Below, piece by piece: positions 11,509-23,767 of a stretch of 58,319 nucleotides of DNA; position 1 is the first letter of the stretch, and every line of letters begins with the position of its first letter. Under the pieces are notes generated by a model. That model saw only the letters and a list, made by a program, of their open reading frames with translations, did not search any database and had not been told where the DNA came from. Made by a program: the position numbers and the translations under genes. The DNA comes from Methyloversatilis sp. (GTDB lineage Bacteria; Pseudomonadota; Gammaproteobacteria; Burkholderiales; Rhodocyclaceae): the NCBI GenBank assembly GCA_017984755.1, contig JAGNYW010000016.1:1-58319 (forward strand), given 5' to 3'.

Positions 11509-12111
11509 TCAGTCTTTTTCGGCGGGCATGGACACCAGTCTCACGCGGTCTTCGCGGCGCACCGCGATCTGCTTCGACGGTTCCTGGAACTTGGTGTCCT
11601 TGCGCTTGCGCATGGTCAGCGCAATCGCCGCAATCATCGCGACCAGCAGGATCACCGCAGCCAGTTCGAACGGATAGACATATTCTGTGTAGATGAGCCG
11701 GCCAAGTTCCTTGGTGTTGCTGTAACCGGCTCCCGGCGCCTCGGGCGCGGGCGCTCCGGCAGCCGAGAAATAACGCGCGCCCAGCACTGCAATCATTTCC
11801 GCAAGCATCAATCCGGCAACGATCAGACCCGGTATCAGATTGGCCCAGAACCCCTCGCGCATCCGCTCGATGTTGATGTCCAGCATCATCACGACGAACA
11901 GGAACAGCACCATCACCGCGCCGACATAGACGAGTACCAGCGCGATGGCCAGAAACTCGGCACGCAGCAGCATCCAGACCCCGCCGGCGGAGAAGAAGGC
12001 CAGTACGAGATAAAGCGCCGCATGCACGGGGTTGCGCGCAGTGATCACGCGCAGCGACGCCAGCACCAGTATGGTGGAGAGAAAGTAGAAAACTGCGGTA
12101 TGGAAATCCAT
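11509..12111 (-). CDS. nuoJ: NADH:quinone oxidoreductase subunit J
   Basis: Complex I membrane subunit with five helices; 200 residues from ATG 12111 (MDFHTAVFYFLST). The conserved third helix with its pi-bulge region reads LVLVYVGAVMVLFLFVVMML. ATG ATG at 12114/12111 makes the exact start uncertain by one codon; the upstream frame opening at 12183 overlaps the nuoI stop and has no homology. The C-terminal ~30 residues are charged and cytoplasmic. Confidence 0.96.
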   Translation of the reverse strand: MDFHTAVFYFLSTILVLASLRVITARNPVHAALYLVLAFFSAGGVWMLLRAEFLAIALVLVYVGAVMVLFLFVVMMLDINIERMREGFWANLIPGLIVAGLMLAEMIAVLGARYFSAAGAPAPEAPGAGYSNTKELGRLIYTEYVYPFELAAVILLVAMIAAIALTMRKRKDTKFQEPSKQIAVRREDRVRLVSMPAEKD

Positions 12112-12182
12112 CATCTGTTTATGTCGTTCTTGTCCGTTCCCTGAGGTCGAACCCACGGCGAAACGCCCGCGGGAGCGAACCA

Positions 12183-12671
12183 CTAGCGGTACTTCGAATC
12201 CGCTTCCCTGTCGCTGGCTATCTGCGCTTCGTAGCGGTCACCTACCGCGAGCAGCATCTGCTTGGTGTAGTAAAGATCACCGCGCTTTTCTCCGTGGTAC
12301 TCGAGCACGCGCGTCTCGACGATGGCATCGACCGGACAAGCTTCCTCGCAGAAACCGCAGAAGATGCATTTCGTCAGATCGATGTCGTAGCGCGTCGTGC
12401 GGCGTGTGCCGTCATCGCGCTGATCCGATTCGATCGTGATCGCCATCGCCGGGCAAACCGCCTCGCACAGCTTGCACGCGATGCAGCGTTCCTCGCCATT
12501 CGGATAGCGACGCAGTGCGTGCAACCCACGGAAACGCGGAGACTGCGGCGTCTTCTCTTCCGGAAACTGGATCGTGATCTTGCGCGCGAACATGTGGCGG
12601 CCGGTCAGCGCCATGCCCTTCAGCAGTTCGGTCAGCATCAGACCGCCGAACAGATCTCTCATCGAACCCAT
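12183..12671 (-). CDS. nuoI: NADH:quinone oxidoreductase subunit I (two 4Fe-4S clusters)
   Basis: Carries iron-sulfur clusters N6a and N6b, passing electrons from the peripheral arm toward NuoB. 162 residues; the two ferredoxin motifs [12 protein letters not shown] and [12 protein letters not shown] are intact. ATG 12671 is preceded by GGGACGAG. 10 bp after the nuoH stop; 71-bp gap to nuoJ. Confidence 0.97.
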   Translation of the reverse strand: MGSMRDLFGGLMLTELLKGMALTGRHMFARKITIQFPEEKTPQSPRFRGLHALRRYPNGEERCIACKLCEAVCPAMAITIESDQRDDGTRRTTRYDIDLTKCIFCGFCEEACPVDAIVETRVLEYHGEKRGDLYYTKQMLLAVGDRYEAQIASDREADSKYR

Positions 12672-12681
12672 AACTCGTCCC

Positions 12682-13749
12682 TTACTTCCAGATCGACAAC
12701 GGAGACATCATCCAGCCGCCGATGAACACGAGCCACACAATGGTGACGGGGATGAACACCTTCCAGCCCAGACGCATGATCTGATCGTAGCGGTAGCGCG
12801 GAAAAGTTGCGCGCAGCCACAGGAAGAAGAACAGGCAGAAGGCGGTCTTCAGCCCCAGCCAGATGAATCCATCGGGCAGGAATCCCACCGGCGACAGCCA
12901 GCCGCCGAGGAACATGACGGACGTCAGCGTCGCGATGAGGATCATGTTCGCGTATTCGGCGAGGAAGAACAGCGCGAAAGCCATGCCCGAATACTCGATC
13001 ATGTGACCGGCAACGATTTCGGATTCGCCTTCCACCACGTCGAACGGTGAGCGGTTCGTCTCCGCAACGCCGGAAATGAAATACACGATGAACATCGGCA
13101 GCAGCGGAAGCCAGTTCCACGACAGGAAACCGAGTCCGTTGTCGGCGAACATCCCCTCGCCCTGCCCGCGCACGATGTCGGACAGATTCAGGCTCTGCGA
13201 CACCATCAACACGGTAACCAGTGCGAAGCCCATCGCGATTTCATAGGCAACGATCTGTGCCGCCGAACGCAGGCTGCCGAGGAAGGCATACTTCGAGTTC
13301 GACGCCCAGCCGGCTATGATCACGCCATACACGCCCATGGACGTAATGGCCATGATGTACAGCAGACCGGCGTCGATGTTGGCAAGGACCACACCATCGC
13401 TGAACGGCACGACGGCCCAGGCCGCAAGGGATGGCGCCAGTGCAAGCACCGGGGCAAGGACGAACAGCATCTTGCTCGACGCAGACGGAAGCACTATTTC
13501 CTTGAACAGCAGCTTCAGACCGTCGGCGATCGGCTGCGCAAGACCGCCCAGCCACTTGATGCCGAAGAAGGTCACGCGATTCGGGCCGACGCGAACCTGC
13601 ATCCAGCCGATCACCTTGCGCTCCGCCAGCGTCAGGTAGGCGACACATCCCAGCAGCGGAAGGATGATCGCGAAGATCTTGACCACGGTCCAGATCGGCA
13701 GCCAGGCAGCGCCCAGCAGATCCTGCACCGGTTGGAGGAAGGCATCCAT
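12682..13749 (-). CDS. nuoH: NADH:quinone oxidoreductase subunit H
   Basis: Membrane subunit that forms the quinone chamber with NuoB and NuoD. 355 residues; signatures are [27 protein letters not shown] and the acidic [28 protein letters not shown] loop. Start ATG 13749 shares one base with the nuoG stop (TAATG), so translation is coupled; the longer open frame upstream is not homologous. Confidence 0.97.
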   Translation of the reverse strand: MDAFLQPVQDLLGAAWLPIWTVVKIFAIILPLLGCVAYLTLAERKVIGWMQVRVGPNRVTFFGIKWLGGLAQPIADGLKLLFKEIVLPSASSKMLFVLAPVLALAPSLAAWAVVPFSDGVVLANIDAGLLYIMAITSMGVYGVIIAGWASNSKYAFLGSLRSAAQIVAYEIAMGFALVTVLMVSQSLNLSDIVRGQGEGMFADNGLGFLSWNWLPLLPMFIVYFISGVAETNRSPFDVVEGESEIVAGHMIEYSGMAFALFFLAEYANMILIATLTSVMFLGGWLSPVGFLPDGFIWLGLKTAFCLFFFLWLRATFPRYRYDQIMRLGWKVFIPVTIVWLVFIGGWMMSPLSIWK

Positions 13750-16066
13750 TACACGGCCTCCAAGGTGAGTGCGCCGTTGAGGCTGCCAAGCTGAGCAGTC
13801 TGCGGCCAGCCCGCAGCAACACGGACACACTGGGCCGGAACGGTATCGTCGATCTTCAGATCAAGCTCGCAGGATGATGCCGCACCGCGTACGCGTGCGC
13901 GCTGAGCGCCGGACAGACCAAGTTTTGCTGCGGTCGCCGGGTGTATGCGTGCGACCGGTTGCGCCGAATCGCGTGCAGCCGCGAGTGCCGGCGCCCGTCT
14001 GACGATGGAGTCATTGCGATATATCGGAAAATCGGCAATGCGCTGCAATCCGCTGCCGGATTCAGCCATCACGGGCTGAACATCGCGGGCGACATTGCCG
14101 AGCCGTTCGTCGGGCAGCCATTCGTTCGCGCCGGCGAGTGCAACGTCACGCACGGCTTCGGACGAATCGAAATCGAATCCTGCAAGGCCGAGCATGCTGC
14201 CGAGGACCCGAAGCACCTTCCAGGCAGGACGGGCATCACCACGCGGACGCACTACTGCATTGAAATTCTGGATGCGGCCTTCGCAACTCACGTAGCTGCC
14301 GGAAGTTTCGGTGAAGGGCGAGATCGGCAGCAGGCAGTCCGCGTACTCCAAGCCGGACTTGAACGATGACATTACGATGACGGTATCCGCTGCGTTCAGC
14401 GCGCCGAGCGCGGCTGGCGGATTCGCCGAATCGATTTCAGGTTCCGTATTCAGCAAGACGAAGGCACGCAGACCGGCGCTCAACATATCGCGCGCATTGA
14501 GGCCCGCCTGCGCACCTGCCACCTCGGCACCGATGCTGTTGGCCGCCTCGACGAGGTAGCCGAGCCTGGCACCCGTGATGTCGGACAGCACCTGAGCTGC
14601 GATGTGCAGACCTGCCGCATCGGCATGCTGCTGCACCACAGACCCGAGAAGAATGCCGTTGGAACCTTCGTCGCACAGACTGCGTGCAATGCGCAGCGCA
14701 TCTTCGGAAACGGCGCCGGCGGCAATGCCGGACGGGACGGCAACATTGTGAATCTGCGCGGCAGCCCTGACCAGTTCGGCCAGCCCTGCCGACAGTTCCG
14801 ACGGGGCCACAGTCACGCGTGCATGCAGCGTCATCAGCCAGTCATCGCCATCGACGCCGAGTGCGCTGATGCGCTTGCCGCGGCGTGCGGCCTGACGCAG
14901 ACGTTGCGCAAGCAAGGGTTGATCCTTGCGCAGGAAGCTGCCCACGACCAGAACGGCGTCGAGTTGCGAAACTTCCGCGATCTTCATGCCCAGCCAGGGC
15001 GCGCCCGACAACTTGCCGTCAAGCGAGAAATCCGTGCGGCGCAGCCGGTGATCGATGTTGCCGCCACCCAGCCCGCTCATCAACCGTGCGGCGAGGTAGA
15101 GCTCTTCCGTGGTCGATGCCGGCGAGGCCAGGCAGCCGATCTGCGAGGCACCGTGCTTGTCTGTGACGCAGCGCAGGCTGTTTGCCACGTATTCGAGCGC
15201 CGTCTGCCAATCCACTTCCAGCCACTTGCCGTCCTGCTTGATCATCGGGCGCGTCAGGCGCTCGTCGGTGTTCAATGCCTCGTACGAGAAGCGATCACGA
15301 TCCGAAATCCAGCATTCGTTGATTTCTTCGTTCTCGAGCGGCAGTACGCGCATCACGCTGTCATGCTTGACCTGAACAACCAGATTCGTGCCCAGACTGT
15401 CGTGCGGACTGACGGTCTTGCGACGCGACAGCTCCCACGTACGTGCTGAGTAGCGGAACGGTTTGGAGGTCAGCGCACCGACCGGACACAGATCGATCAT
15501 GTTCCCGGACAGTTCGGAGTCGACCGTATGACCGACGAAAGCCATGATTTCCGAGTGTTCGCCCCGGTTGACCATGCCGAGTTCCATGACACCGGCGATC
15601 TCCTGGCCGAAACGTACGCAGCGCGTGCAGTGGATGCAGCGCGTCATGTCGGTCGAAATCAGCGGACCGAGATTCTTGTTGAACACCACACGCTTCTCTT
15701 CCTGGTAGCGGGAAGCAGATGCGCCATAGCCAACCGCGAGATCCTGCAGCTGGCATTCACCACCCTGATCACAGATCGGGCAGTCGAGCGGATGATTGAT
15801 GAGGAGAAACTCCATCACGCCCTTCTGGGCCGTGATGGCCTGTTCCGAATGCGTCTGCACCTTCATGCCGTTGGTGACCGGTGTGGCACACGCTGGCAGG
15901 GGCTTGGGCGCACGCTCGACCTGCACGAGACACATTCGGCAGTTTGCCGCGATGGACAGCTTCTTGTGATAACAGAAGTGAGGAATGTGCAGGCCGATGC
16001 GGTTGGCGGCATCCATGACGGTGCTGCCGTCCGGCACTTCCAGCTTCTGGCCGTCGATTTCGATCT

Positions 16067-16073
<7 letters not shown>
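13749..16073 (-). CDS. nuoG: NADH:quinone oxidoreductase subunit G (Fe-S and molybdopterin-oxidoreductase-like)
   Basis: Peripheral-arm subunit that carries several iron-sulfur clusters. 774 residues from ATG 16073 ([16 protein letters not shown]). N terminus: 2Fe-2S motif with [15 protein letters not shown] and a later Cys, then the His/Cys motif [18 protein letters not shown], then [13 protein letters not shown] for a 4Fe-4S cluster; the remainder is the molybdopterin-oxidoreductase fold without evidence of a cofactor. Overlaps the nuoF end by 7 bp. The frame is open for another 96 codons upstream, inside nuoF, without homology. Confidence 0.96.
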
Positions 16074-17397
<1,324 letters not shown>

Positions 17398-17401
<4 letters not shown>

Positions 17402-17889
17402 TTGAGCTCGTCCAGCAGTGCGTCGATGCGTTCGCGGGTCATCCAGCTGCACAGACGCGTGTTGTTCACGATGATGGCTGGCGCGTCACCGCAGACTCCC
17501 ATGCATTCGCCTTCCTTCAATGTGAAGCGGCCATCGGGCGTAGTTTCGTTGAAACCTATGCCCAGCTTTTCCTTGACATATTCCGCAGCCTGCTCGCCAC
17601 CCGAAAGAGCACACGGCAGATTGGTGCAGACAGTCACCTTCCAGCGGCCAACCGGCTTCACGTCGTACATGTTGTAGAAGGTCGCCACTTCCATCGCCGC
17701 CATCGGCGGAATACGAAGGTGCTGAGCAACGGCGTCAATTGCCTCCGGCGACAGCCAGCCGTTCTGTTCCTGTGCAATGCGCAACCCGGCCATCACAGCC
17801 GAGATGGCCTGACCGTCAGGGTATTTGGCGACCTCTCGGTCAATTGCCGCGCGCGAAGTTTCACTCAGCGCAAAAATCTTTGTTTCCAT
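17398..17889 (-). CDS. nuoE: NADH:quinone oxidoreductase subunit E (2Fe-2S)
   Basis: Holds the off-path 2Fe-2S cluster N1a beside the FMN of NuoF. 163 residues; cluster ligands are the two Cys in [10 protein letters not shown] and the two in [11 protein letters not shown]. Two starts are possible: GTG 17895 or ATG 17889; ATG is chosen, with GGTGA just upstream, though spacing is short. Ends inside the nuoF start. Confidence 0.96.
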
Positions 17890-17902
17890 GTTCACCGGTC
17901 AC

Positions 17903-19156
17903 TCATCGGTCAATTTCGCCGAACACGATATCCATCGTGCCAATGATGGCTACGACGTCTGAAATCATGTGGCCGCGTGACATTTCATCCATCGCCGCGA
18001 GATGCGCAAAACCTGGGGCACGTATTTTCAGCCGGTAAGGTTTATTCGCACCGTCGGACACAGCATAGATGCCGAATTCGCCCTTGGGATGCTCCACCGC
18101 TGCATAGCACTCGCCTTCCGGCACGTGAATGCCTTCGGTGAAAAGCTTGAAATGGTGGATCAATTCCTCCATGTTGCCCTTCATCGCTTCGCGCGACGGC
18201 GGTGCAACCTTGTGGTTCTCGGTGATGACCGCACCGGGATTGACGCGCAGCCAGTCGATGCACTGACGGATGATGCGGTTCGATTGTCGCATCTCTTCGA
18301 TGCGCACCAGATAACGGTCATAGCTGTCGCCGTTGGTGCCGACCGGAATGTCGAAATCCATGCGGTCATAGACTTCATACGGCTGCTTCTTGCGCAGGTC
18401 CCACGCAATGCCCGAACCGCGCAGCATCGGCCCGGTGAACCCGAGTGCCTTTGCACGCTCCGGCGTCACAATGCCGATATCGACGAGACGCTGCTTCCAG
18501 ATCCGGTTGTCGGTCAGAAGCGTCTCGTATTCATCGACATAGCGCGGGAAACGTTCGGTGAAGTCCTGCAGGAAGTCGAGCATCGACCCGCTGCGGTTCT
18601 CGTTCAGACGCTTGATCGCCTCGGCATTCTTGAACTTGTTCAGTTCGTACTGCGGCATGGAATCCGGCAGGTCGCGATAGACACCACCCGGCCGATAGTA
18701 CGCCGCGTGCAGGCGCGCTCCGGACACCGCTTCATAGGCATCCATCAGATCTTCGCGCTCGCGGAAAGCGTAGAGGAAGACCGTCATAGCGCCGACGTCG
18801 AGCGCATGGGCGCCCAGCCACAGGAGATGATTCAGGATGCGCGTGATTTCGTCGAACATCACGCGGATGTACTGCGCACGCTCGGGAACCTCGATCTGCA
18901 AAAGCTTTTCGATCGCCATGCAGTAAGCGTGCTCGTTGCACATCATCGATACGTAATCCAGACGGTCCATGTAGGGAACGCTCTGGATCCAGGTGCGCGT
19001 TTCAGCCAGCTTCTCGGTACCACGATGCAGCAGGCCGACATGCGGGTCTGCGCGCTGGACGACTTCGCCGTCGAGTTCAAGCACGAGGCGCAGTACGCCG
19101 TGGGCCGCCGGATGCTGCGGCCCGAAATTCATCGTGTAGTTGCGGATTTCAGCCAT
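17903..19156 (-). CDS. nuoD: NADH:quinone oxidoreductase subunit D (49 kDa)
   Basis: Forms the quinone site with NuoB. 417 residues; typical [19 protein letters not shown] near the N terminus (the conserved His contacts quinone) and [10 protein letters not shown]. Descended from NiFe-hydrogenase large subunits, but the metal-binding cysteines are absent as expected. ATG 19156 overlaps nuoC by 8 bp. nuoC and nuoD are separate genes here, unlike the fused nuoCD of E. coli. Confidence 0.97.
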   Translation of the reverse strand: MAEIRNYTMNFGPQHPAAHGVLRLVLELDGEVVQRADPHVGLLHRGTEKLAETRTWIQSVPYMDRLDYVSMMCNEHAYCMAIEKLLQIEVPERAQYIRVMFDEITRILNHLLWLGAHALDVGAMTVFLYAFREREDLMDAYEAVSGARLHAAYYRPGGVYRDLPDSMPQYELNKFKNAEAIKRLNENRSGSMLDFLQDFTERFPRYVDEYETLLTDNRIWKQRLVDIGIVTPERAKALGFTGPMLRGSGIAWDLRKKQPYEVYDRMDFDIPVGTNGDSYDRYLVRIEEMRQSNRIIRQCIDWLRVNPGAVITENHKVAPPSREAMKGNMEELIHHFKLFTEGIHVPEGECYAAVEHPKGEFGIYAVSDGANKPYRLKIRAPGFAHLAAMDEMSRGHMISDVVAIIGTMDIVFGEIDR

Positions 19157-19754
19157 GACCGACGTCCCCGTAATTCTCCTCGCGTACGACACGCGGCGTG
19201 ACTTCACGCGGAGCAATGCTCACAGGCTGATAAATGACGCGTTTCTGCTCCGGGTCATACCGCATTTCGACGTGCCCGGAAATCGGGAAGTCCTTGCGGA
19301 ACGGATGACCGACGAAGCCGTAGTCCGTCAGCAAGCGACGCAGATCCCCATGACCGGCAAACATGATGCCGAACAGATCGAACGCCTCCCGTTCGAACCA
19401 GTTCGCCGCTGGCCAGATGTCATTGACCGATGCCACGACGGGAAAATCATCATCCTTGATGAATGCGCGGAGTCGAATCCGCAGGTTGGCCTGCACCGAC
19501 ATGAGGTGGCAGACCACCGCGTAGCGCAGACCGGACGATCGCGTTGCGTGCGTCGAATAATCGATGCCGCAGAGGTCGATCAACTGCTCGAATGGAACAT
19601 CGTCGGCGTCGCGCAGGGCAAGCGCAACAGCGTGGTAGTCATCCGAGGAAACTTCGAGCGTCAGTTCGCCCAGGTCGGAGGAAACAGTCCGGATGCGTTC
19701 ACCGAACTGTGCGAGCAGCGCTTCGCGCAGGGATTCAAGCCTTGGACTCATCAT
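19149..19754 (-). CDS. nuoC: NADH:quinone oxidoreductase subunit C (30 kDa)
   Basis: Structural subunit of the peripheral arm, 201 residues. The family signature [41 protein letters not shown] is present. ATG ATG at 19754/19751 leaves a one-codon ambiguity in the start; no clear ribosome-binding site is visible, in keeping with coupling to nuoB, whose stop is 2 bp upstream. Confidence 0.96.
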   Translation of the reverse strand: MMSPRLESLREALLAQFGERIRTVSSDLGELTLEVSSDDYHAVALALRDADDVPFEQLIDLCGIDYSTHATRSSGLRYAVVCHLMSVQANLRIRLRAFIKDDDFPVVASVNDIWPAANWFEREAFDLFGIMFAGHGDLRRLLTDYGFVGHPFRKDFPISGHVEMRYDPEQKRVIYQPVSIAPREVTPRVVREENYGDVGHG

Positions 19755-19756
19755 GA

Positions 19757-20233
19757 TCAGCGCGCAATCGTACTGGTTCGACGGATCTTGTTCTGCAACT
19801 GAACCAGACCGTAAATGAGCGCCTCCGCCGTCGGCGGGCAACCCGGTACATAGACGTCAACTGGAACGATTCGATCGCAGCCGCGCACCACCGAATACGA
19901 GTAGTGATAGTAGCCGCCACCGTTGGCACAGGACCCCATTGAAAGCACCCAGCGTGGCTCGGGCATCTGGTCGTAAACGCGACGCAATGCCGGCGCCATC
20001 TTGTTGCACAGGGTGCCTGCCACGATCATCAGATCCGACTGTCGCGGGCTCGGACGAAAAACGATGCCAAAGCGATCGAGGTCATAGCGGGACGCCCCTG
20101 CCTGCATCATTTCAACTGCACAACAGGCGAGACCGAAGGTCATCGGCCATAGAGAACCGGTACGCGTCCAGTTGATCAGTTTGTCGAGCTGCGTCGTGAC
20201 GAAGCCTTCTTGAAGTACACCTTCAATGCTCAT
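19757..20233 (-). CDS. nuoB: NADH:quinone oxidoreductase subunit B (cluster N2)
   Basis: Holds cluster N2, which reduces ubiquinone. 158 residues. The tandem cysteines are seen in [12 protein letters not shown], with further ligands in [12 protein letters not shown] and [11 protein letters not shown], so the full N2 ligand set is present. 54-bp gap to nuoA. Confidence 0.98.
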   Translation of the reverse strand: MSIEGVLQEGFVTTQLDKLINWTRTGSLWPMTFGLACCAVEMMQAGASRYDLDRFGIVFRPSPRQSDLMIVAGTLCNKMAPALRRVYDQMPEPRWVLSMGSCANGGGYYHYSYSVVRGCDRIVPVDVYVPGCPPTAEALIYGLVQLQNKIRRTSTIAR

Positions 20234-20287
20234 CGCAAAATCCGTTGAAAAAACTTCGGGGAAAACCCGCGCGGCATCAACCGCGCA

Positions 20288-20644
20288 TCATTCCCAGTCC
20301 AGGGCGCCTTTTTTCCACTCGTAGATGAAGCCGACCACCAATATGCCGAGGAAAATCATCATCGCCCAAAAGCCGAACATGCCAATTTCCTCAAGTACGA
20401 TGGCCCATGGAAAAAGGAAGGCGATTTCAAGGTCGAACAGGATGAACAGGATCGCAACGAGGTAATAGCGCACATCGAACTTCATGCGCGCATCTTCGAA
20501 AGCTTCGAAGCCACACTCGTAGGGGGACAGTTTTTCTGGATCCGGTCGGCTTGGACCAACCAGCTTGCCGGCGAGCAATGGCACAAAGCCGAAAGCGACA
20601 CCGATCAGGATGAACAGAAGGACCGGAAAATATTCGATCAACAT
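20288..20644 (-). CDS. nuoA: NADH:quinone oxidoreductase subunit A
   Basis: First gene of the nuo operon; three-helix membrane subunit of 118 residues. Family motif [41 protein letters not shown] is clear. I use ATG 20644 ([12 protein letters not shown]); the frame is open 28 codons further but without homology. The 146 bp before it hold the promoter and an untranslated leader; no tRNA gene is present there, although some relatives have one between secG and nuoA. Confidence 0.97.
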   Translation of the reverse strand: MLIEYFPVLLFILIGVAFGFVPLLAGKLVGPSRPDPEKLSPYECGFEAFEDARMKFDVRYYLVAILFILFDLEIAFLFPWAIVLEEIGMFGFWAMMIFLGILVVGFIYEWKKGALDWE

Positions 20645-20761
20645 GACGGGTTGTTCATGCATGAATTCATTTGCCGCGTCACGGGAAATAACCCGCGACC
20701 GGCATAAATGCGCGGCCTCATAGACCACGCATCACGTTGCACCACCGATTGAAGCGCGCGA

Positions 20762-20767
20762 ATTATA
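20762..20767 (-). promoter_or_regulatory. -10 element of the nuo operon promoter
   Basis: Perfect TATAAT on the minus strand, 118-123 bp before the nuoA start and just after the secG stop. The -35 position holds only a weak match (TTCCGT, spacer 16). It implies a leader of about 110 nucleotides and lets nuo be transcribed independently of tpiA-secG. Confidence 0.6.
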
Positions 20768-20790
20768 GCGCGTTTCGAGCCCAACGGAAC

Positions 20791-21162
20791 TTACTTGGGA
20801 ATATCACCGGCCTTCGAATCCGGATTGACAGGCGCGGCTGCCGGTACGGCGGGGACGGCCGGCGCAGCCGGAACCGTCACCGATTTGGCGGCATCGATGA
20901 CCGAACTCGCACCTGAACGAGGCTGGTTCGTTGCGATGTAACTCAACGCAAGACTGGTGCAGAAAAAGACGGCTGCCAGCGCGCCTGTGGCACGACTCAG
21001 AAAATTGGCTGAACCGGACGAACCGAAAAGGCTTCCGGACGCGCCGCCACCGAATGCAGCACCCATGTCTGCGCCCTTGCCGTGCTGGAGCAGAACGAGA
21101 ACGATCACGGCAATACCGACAAGAACGTGAACAGACAGAACAACGGAAAAGACGATACCCAT
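20791..21162 (-). CDS. secG: Preprotein translocase subunit SecG
   Basis: Non-essential third subunit of the SecYEG channel. 123 residues: two transmembrane helices (about 3-23 and 57-78) around the conserved LVLLQHGKGADMGAAFGGG loop, then an Ala/Pro/Val-rich tail of roughly 40 residues, common in betaproteobacteria. ATG 21162 lies 9 bp after tpiA; the two are cotranscribed. No terminator separates it from nuoA. Confidence 0.95.
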   Translation of the reverse strand: MGIVFSVVLSVHVLVGIAVIVLVLLQHGKGADMGAAFGGGASGSLFGSSGSANFLSRATGALAAVFFCTSLALSYIATNQPRSGASSVIDAAKSVTVPAAPAVPAVPAAAPVNPDSKAGDIPK

Positions 21163-21171
21163 TACATCACC

Positions 21172-21927
21172 TCAAGATGCGGCTGCAGCCATGATGGCCA
21201 GGAAATCCCCGGCAACCAGCGACGCACCGCCGATAAGACCGCCGTCTATATCAGACTGGCTGAAAAGTTCCGCTGCGTTTTGCGGCTTGACACTCCCACC
21301 ATAGAGAATCGTCGTTTGCGCAGCGGCAGATTCGCCGCACCACGCAACGAGGCGCGAGCGGACGAAAGCGTGCACCGACTGCGCCTGCCCGGGCGACGCC
21401 GTGACCCCCGTACCGATGGCCCACACCGGTTCGTACGCGAGCACACAGGATGCAAGCGCGACATCGCCGACACGCTTGAACACCGCATCGAGCTGGCGAT
21501 CGATGACGGATTCGGTGACACCCCGCTCGCGTTCATCCAGCGTTTCGCCAACGCACAAGATGGGCACCAGACCCGACGCCAGCGCAGCTTCGACCTTGAC
21601 GGCCACCAGTTCATCGCTTTCACGGTAGAGCGCACGCCGTTCCGAGTGACCCACGATCACGAAGCGGCAGCCGAAATCGACGAGCATCGCACCTGAAACC
21701 TCGCCGGTGTAGGCGCCTTCGCATACCTGCTCACTCAGATCTTGCGCACCCCATGCGATACCCGAACCTTCGAGCAAGCTCTGCGCCTGATGAAGATAGG
21801 GAAAAGGGACACATACCGCCGCCGCACAGGTCGACTTGCCGGCACTGCACAGCGCATCGAGCAAACGTGCGTTGAACGCCAGGCCGCCGTGCATCTTCCA
21901 GTTGCCTACAACCAGTTTCTTTCGCAT
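21172..21927 (-). CDS. tpiA: Triosephosphate isomerase
   Basis: Interconverts dihydroxyacetone phosphate and glyceraldehyde 3-phosphate. 251 residues, TIM barrel. Active-site residues are visible: N-terminal GNWKMHG (Asn, Lys), His in IVGHSERR, catalytic Glu in [11 protein letters not shown], and the phosphate-binding GGSVKP and GGLIGGASL loops. ATG 21927 is chosen over GTG 21936 because the family starts at [14 protein letters not shown]. First gene of a tpiA-secG unit; preceded by the terminator of the pst operon. Confidence 0.97.
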   Translation of the reverse strand: MRKKLVVGNWKMHGGLAFNARLLDALCSAGKSTCAAAVCVPFPYLHQAQSLLEGSGIAWGAQDLSEQVCEGAYTGEVSGAMLVDFGCRFVIVGHSERRALYRESDELVAVKVEAALASGLVPILCVGETLDERERGVTESVIDRQLDAVFKRVGDVALASCVLAYEPVWAIGTGVTASPGQAQSVHAFVRSRLVAWCGESAAAQTTILYGGSVKPQNAAELFSQSDIDGGLIGGASLVAGDFLAIMAAAAS

Positions 21928-21952
21928 TTCTGCCACGTTAGCGCCAAAAGCA

Positions 21953-21996
21953 AAGCCCCGGATTCTAGCGCATAAAGCGCTCGAATCGCGGGGCTT
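21953..21996 (-). terminator. Long stem-loop terminator after pstB
   Basis: AAGCCCCG at 21953-21960 pairs with CGGGGCTT at 21989-21996; inside, GATTC/GAATC and AGCGC/GCGCT extend the stem around an ATAAA loop, with a few mismatches. On the minus strand it is followed by CTTTGCTTTT, so it should end pst transcription before tpiA. Confidence 0.8.
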
Positions 21997-22015
21997 GAGC
22001 GAAGGTCCTGCCCGG

Positions 22016-22801
22016 TCAGCCGAAGCGGCCGGTAATGTAGTCCTCTGTTTCCTTGCGCTGGGGCTTGATGAATATCTGGTCGGTCAACCCGAACTCCATC
22101 AGTTCGCCCATGAACATGTAGGCCGTGTAGTCGCTGACACGCGCCGCCTGCTGCATGTTGTGCGTGACGATGAGGATGGTGACCTTGTCCTTCAGTTCGG
22201 TCACCAATTCCTCGATGCTGGCTGTTGCGATCGGATCGAGCGCGGATGTCGGCTCGTCGAACAGGATGATTTCCGGATCGGTCGCCAGCGCGCGGGCGAT
22301 GCACAGGCGTTGCTGCTGACCGCCAGAAAGATTGGCCCCCAGTTCGTTGAGGCGATGCTTCACCTCTTCCCACAGCGCTGCGCCACGCAACGCCTGCTCG
22401 ACGCGCTCGTCGATCACCGAGCGCCGCTTTTCTCCGCGCACACGCAAGCCGTAGGCGACGTTTTCATAGATCGACTTGGGAAACGGATTCGGCTTCTGGA
22501 ACACCATGCTGATGCGCATGCGCACCTCGATCGGATCTACCTCCGGATCAAGCAGATTGGTATTGTCCGGGTGCAGCAGGATCTTGCCGTCGTAGCGGTT
22601 GCCGGGGTACAGGTCATGCATGCGGTTGAAGCAGCGCAGCAGCGTCGACTTGCCGCAACCGGACGGACCGATCAGTGCCGTCACCTTCTTCTCGTGCACC
22701 GGCATGTTGATGCCCTTCAGGGCATGAAAGGCGCCGTAGTGGAAATCGAGGTTCTTCACCTCGGCCTTGGTGGCAATGTTCGCGTCGGTCACGGTGTTCA
22801 T
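22016..22801 (-). CDS. pstB: Phosphate ABC transporter ATP-binding protein
   Basis: ATPase of the high-affinity Pst phosphate importer. 261 residues from ATG 22801. Walker [11 protein letters not shown]-loop VFQKPNPFP, signature LSGGQQQRL, Walker [14 protein letters not shown] and switch His in VTHNMQQ are all present; [14 protein letters not shown] and the length are typical of PstB. Last gene of pstSCAB; phoU, which often follows, is not here. Confidence 0.97.
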   Translation of the reverse strand: MNTVTDANIATKAEVKNLDFHYGAFHALKGINMPVHEKKVTALIGPSGCGKSTLLRCFNRMHDLYPGNRYDGKILLHPDNTNLLDPEVDPIEVRMRISMVFQKPNPFPKSIYENVAYGLRVRGEKRRSVIDERVEQALRGAALWEEVKHRLNELGANLSGGQQQRLCIARALATDPEIILFDEPTSALDPIATASIEELVTELKDKVTILIVTHNMQQAARVSDYTAYMFMGELMEFGLTDQIFIKPQRKETEDYITGRFG

Positions 22802-22840
22802 GTCGGATCTCTCAGGATGCAGGGGGCGGAGCCACTTCAC

Positions 22841-23764
22841 TTACCACTTGATATTGCGACGCAGGCGGTAGCGCAGCCAGATTGCAGTGCCGTTCATCGC
22901 CAGCGTCATCAACACGAGCACGAAACCGGCGGCGGCCGCGTTGATCTGGAACGCTGCTTCGGGGCGGGACGTCCAGTTGAACATCTGGATGGGCATCACG
23001 GTGAAAGGGGCGAACAGCCAGTCGAAGTTGATGAAGGGCGCAACCTCGCTGATCGGGGTCGGTGGCAGGAAGGCGATGAAGGTAAGCGCACCGATTGTGA
23101 TGATCGGCGCCGTTTCGCCGATGGCGCGCGCCATGCCGATGATGATTCCGGTCAGGATGCCTGCGCTGGAATAAGGAAGGATATGGTCCTTGACCGTCTG
23201 CCAGGTGGTCGCACCGCAGGCATATGAACCTTCGCGCACCATCTGCGGAATCGCGCGGATCGACTCGCGCGTTGCGACGATGACCACAGGCAGGATGAGC
23301 AGGCCAAGAGTCAGGCCGGCCGACAGCACGCTTTGACCGAAACCGAACTTGTAGACGAAGAGGCCGAGCGCCAGCAAGCCATAGACAATGGACGGCACAC
23401 CAGCCAGATTGGTCACGTTGATCTCGATGATGTCCGTCACCCAGTTCTTGGGCGCGTATTCCTCGAGGTAGATACCGGCTGCAACGCCGAGAGGCACCGC
23501 CGACATCGCAGTCACAAGCATCACCAGTATCGTGCCGACCCAGGCGGAAAGGATGCCGGCACTGCCGGCACGCCGAGACGGAAAGTTGGTCATGAAGTCA
23601 TAGTCGATGCGCTCGGCGCCCTTGATAGCCATGTCTGCGAACAGCGCCGTGAAGGTCAGCACGCCGATCATCAACGCCAGCAGACCGAGCAGGCCGAACA
23701 GCATGTCCCAGCGCTTGTGCCGCGTGATGATTGCCCTGATGGCCTGGATATCCTGTTTGTTCAT
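22841..23764 (-). CDS. pstA: Phosphate ABC transporter permease PstA
   Basis: One of the two channel subunits of the Pst importer. 307 residues with six predicted helices; the cytoplasmic EAA-like loop reads RAIPQMVREGSYACGATTWQTVKDHILP and is followed by AGILTGIIIGMARAIGETAP. Three bp separate it from pstC, so they are coupled; 39 bp to pstB. Confidence 0.96.
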   Translation of the reverse strand: MNKQDIQAIRAIITRHKRWDMLFGLLGLLALMIGVLTFTALFADMAIKGAERIDYDFMTNFPSRRAGSAGILSAWVGTILVMLVTAMSAVPLGVAAGIYLEEYAPKNWVTDIIEINVTNLAGVPSIVYGLLALGLFVYKFGFGQSVLSAGLTLGLLILPVVIVATRESIRAIPQMVREGSYACGATTWQTVKDHILPYSSAGILTGIIIGMARAIGETAPIITIGALTFIAFLPPTPISEVAPFINFDWLFAPFTVMPIQMFNWTSRPEAAFQINAAAAGFVLVLMTLAMNGTAIWLRYRLRRNIKW

Positions 23765-23767
23765 CGC

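Noticed and set aside
20645-20790. Search for a tRNA-Leu gene between secG and nuoA
   Set aside because: No cloverleaf arms, no GGTTCGA T-loop and no acceptor pairing; only the promoter and leader are seen.
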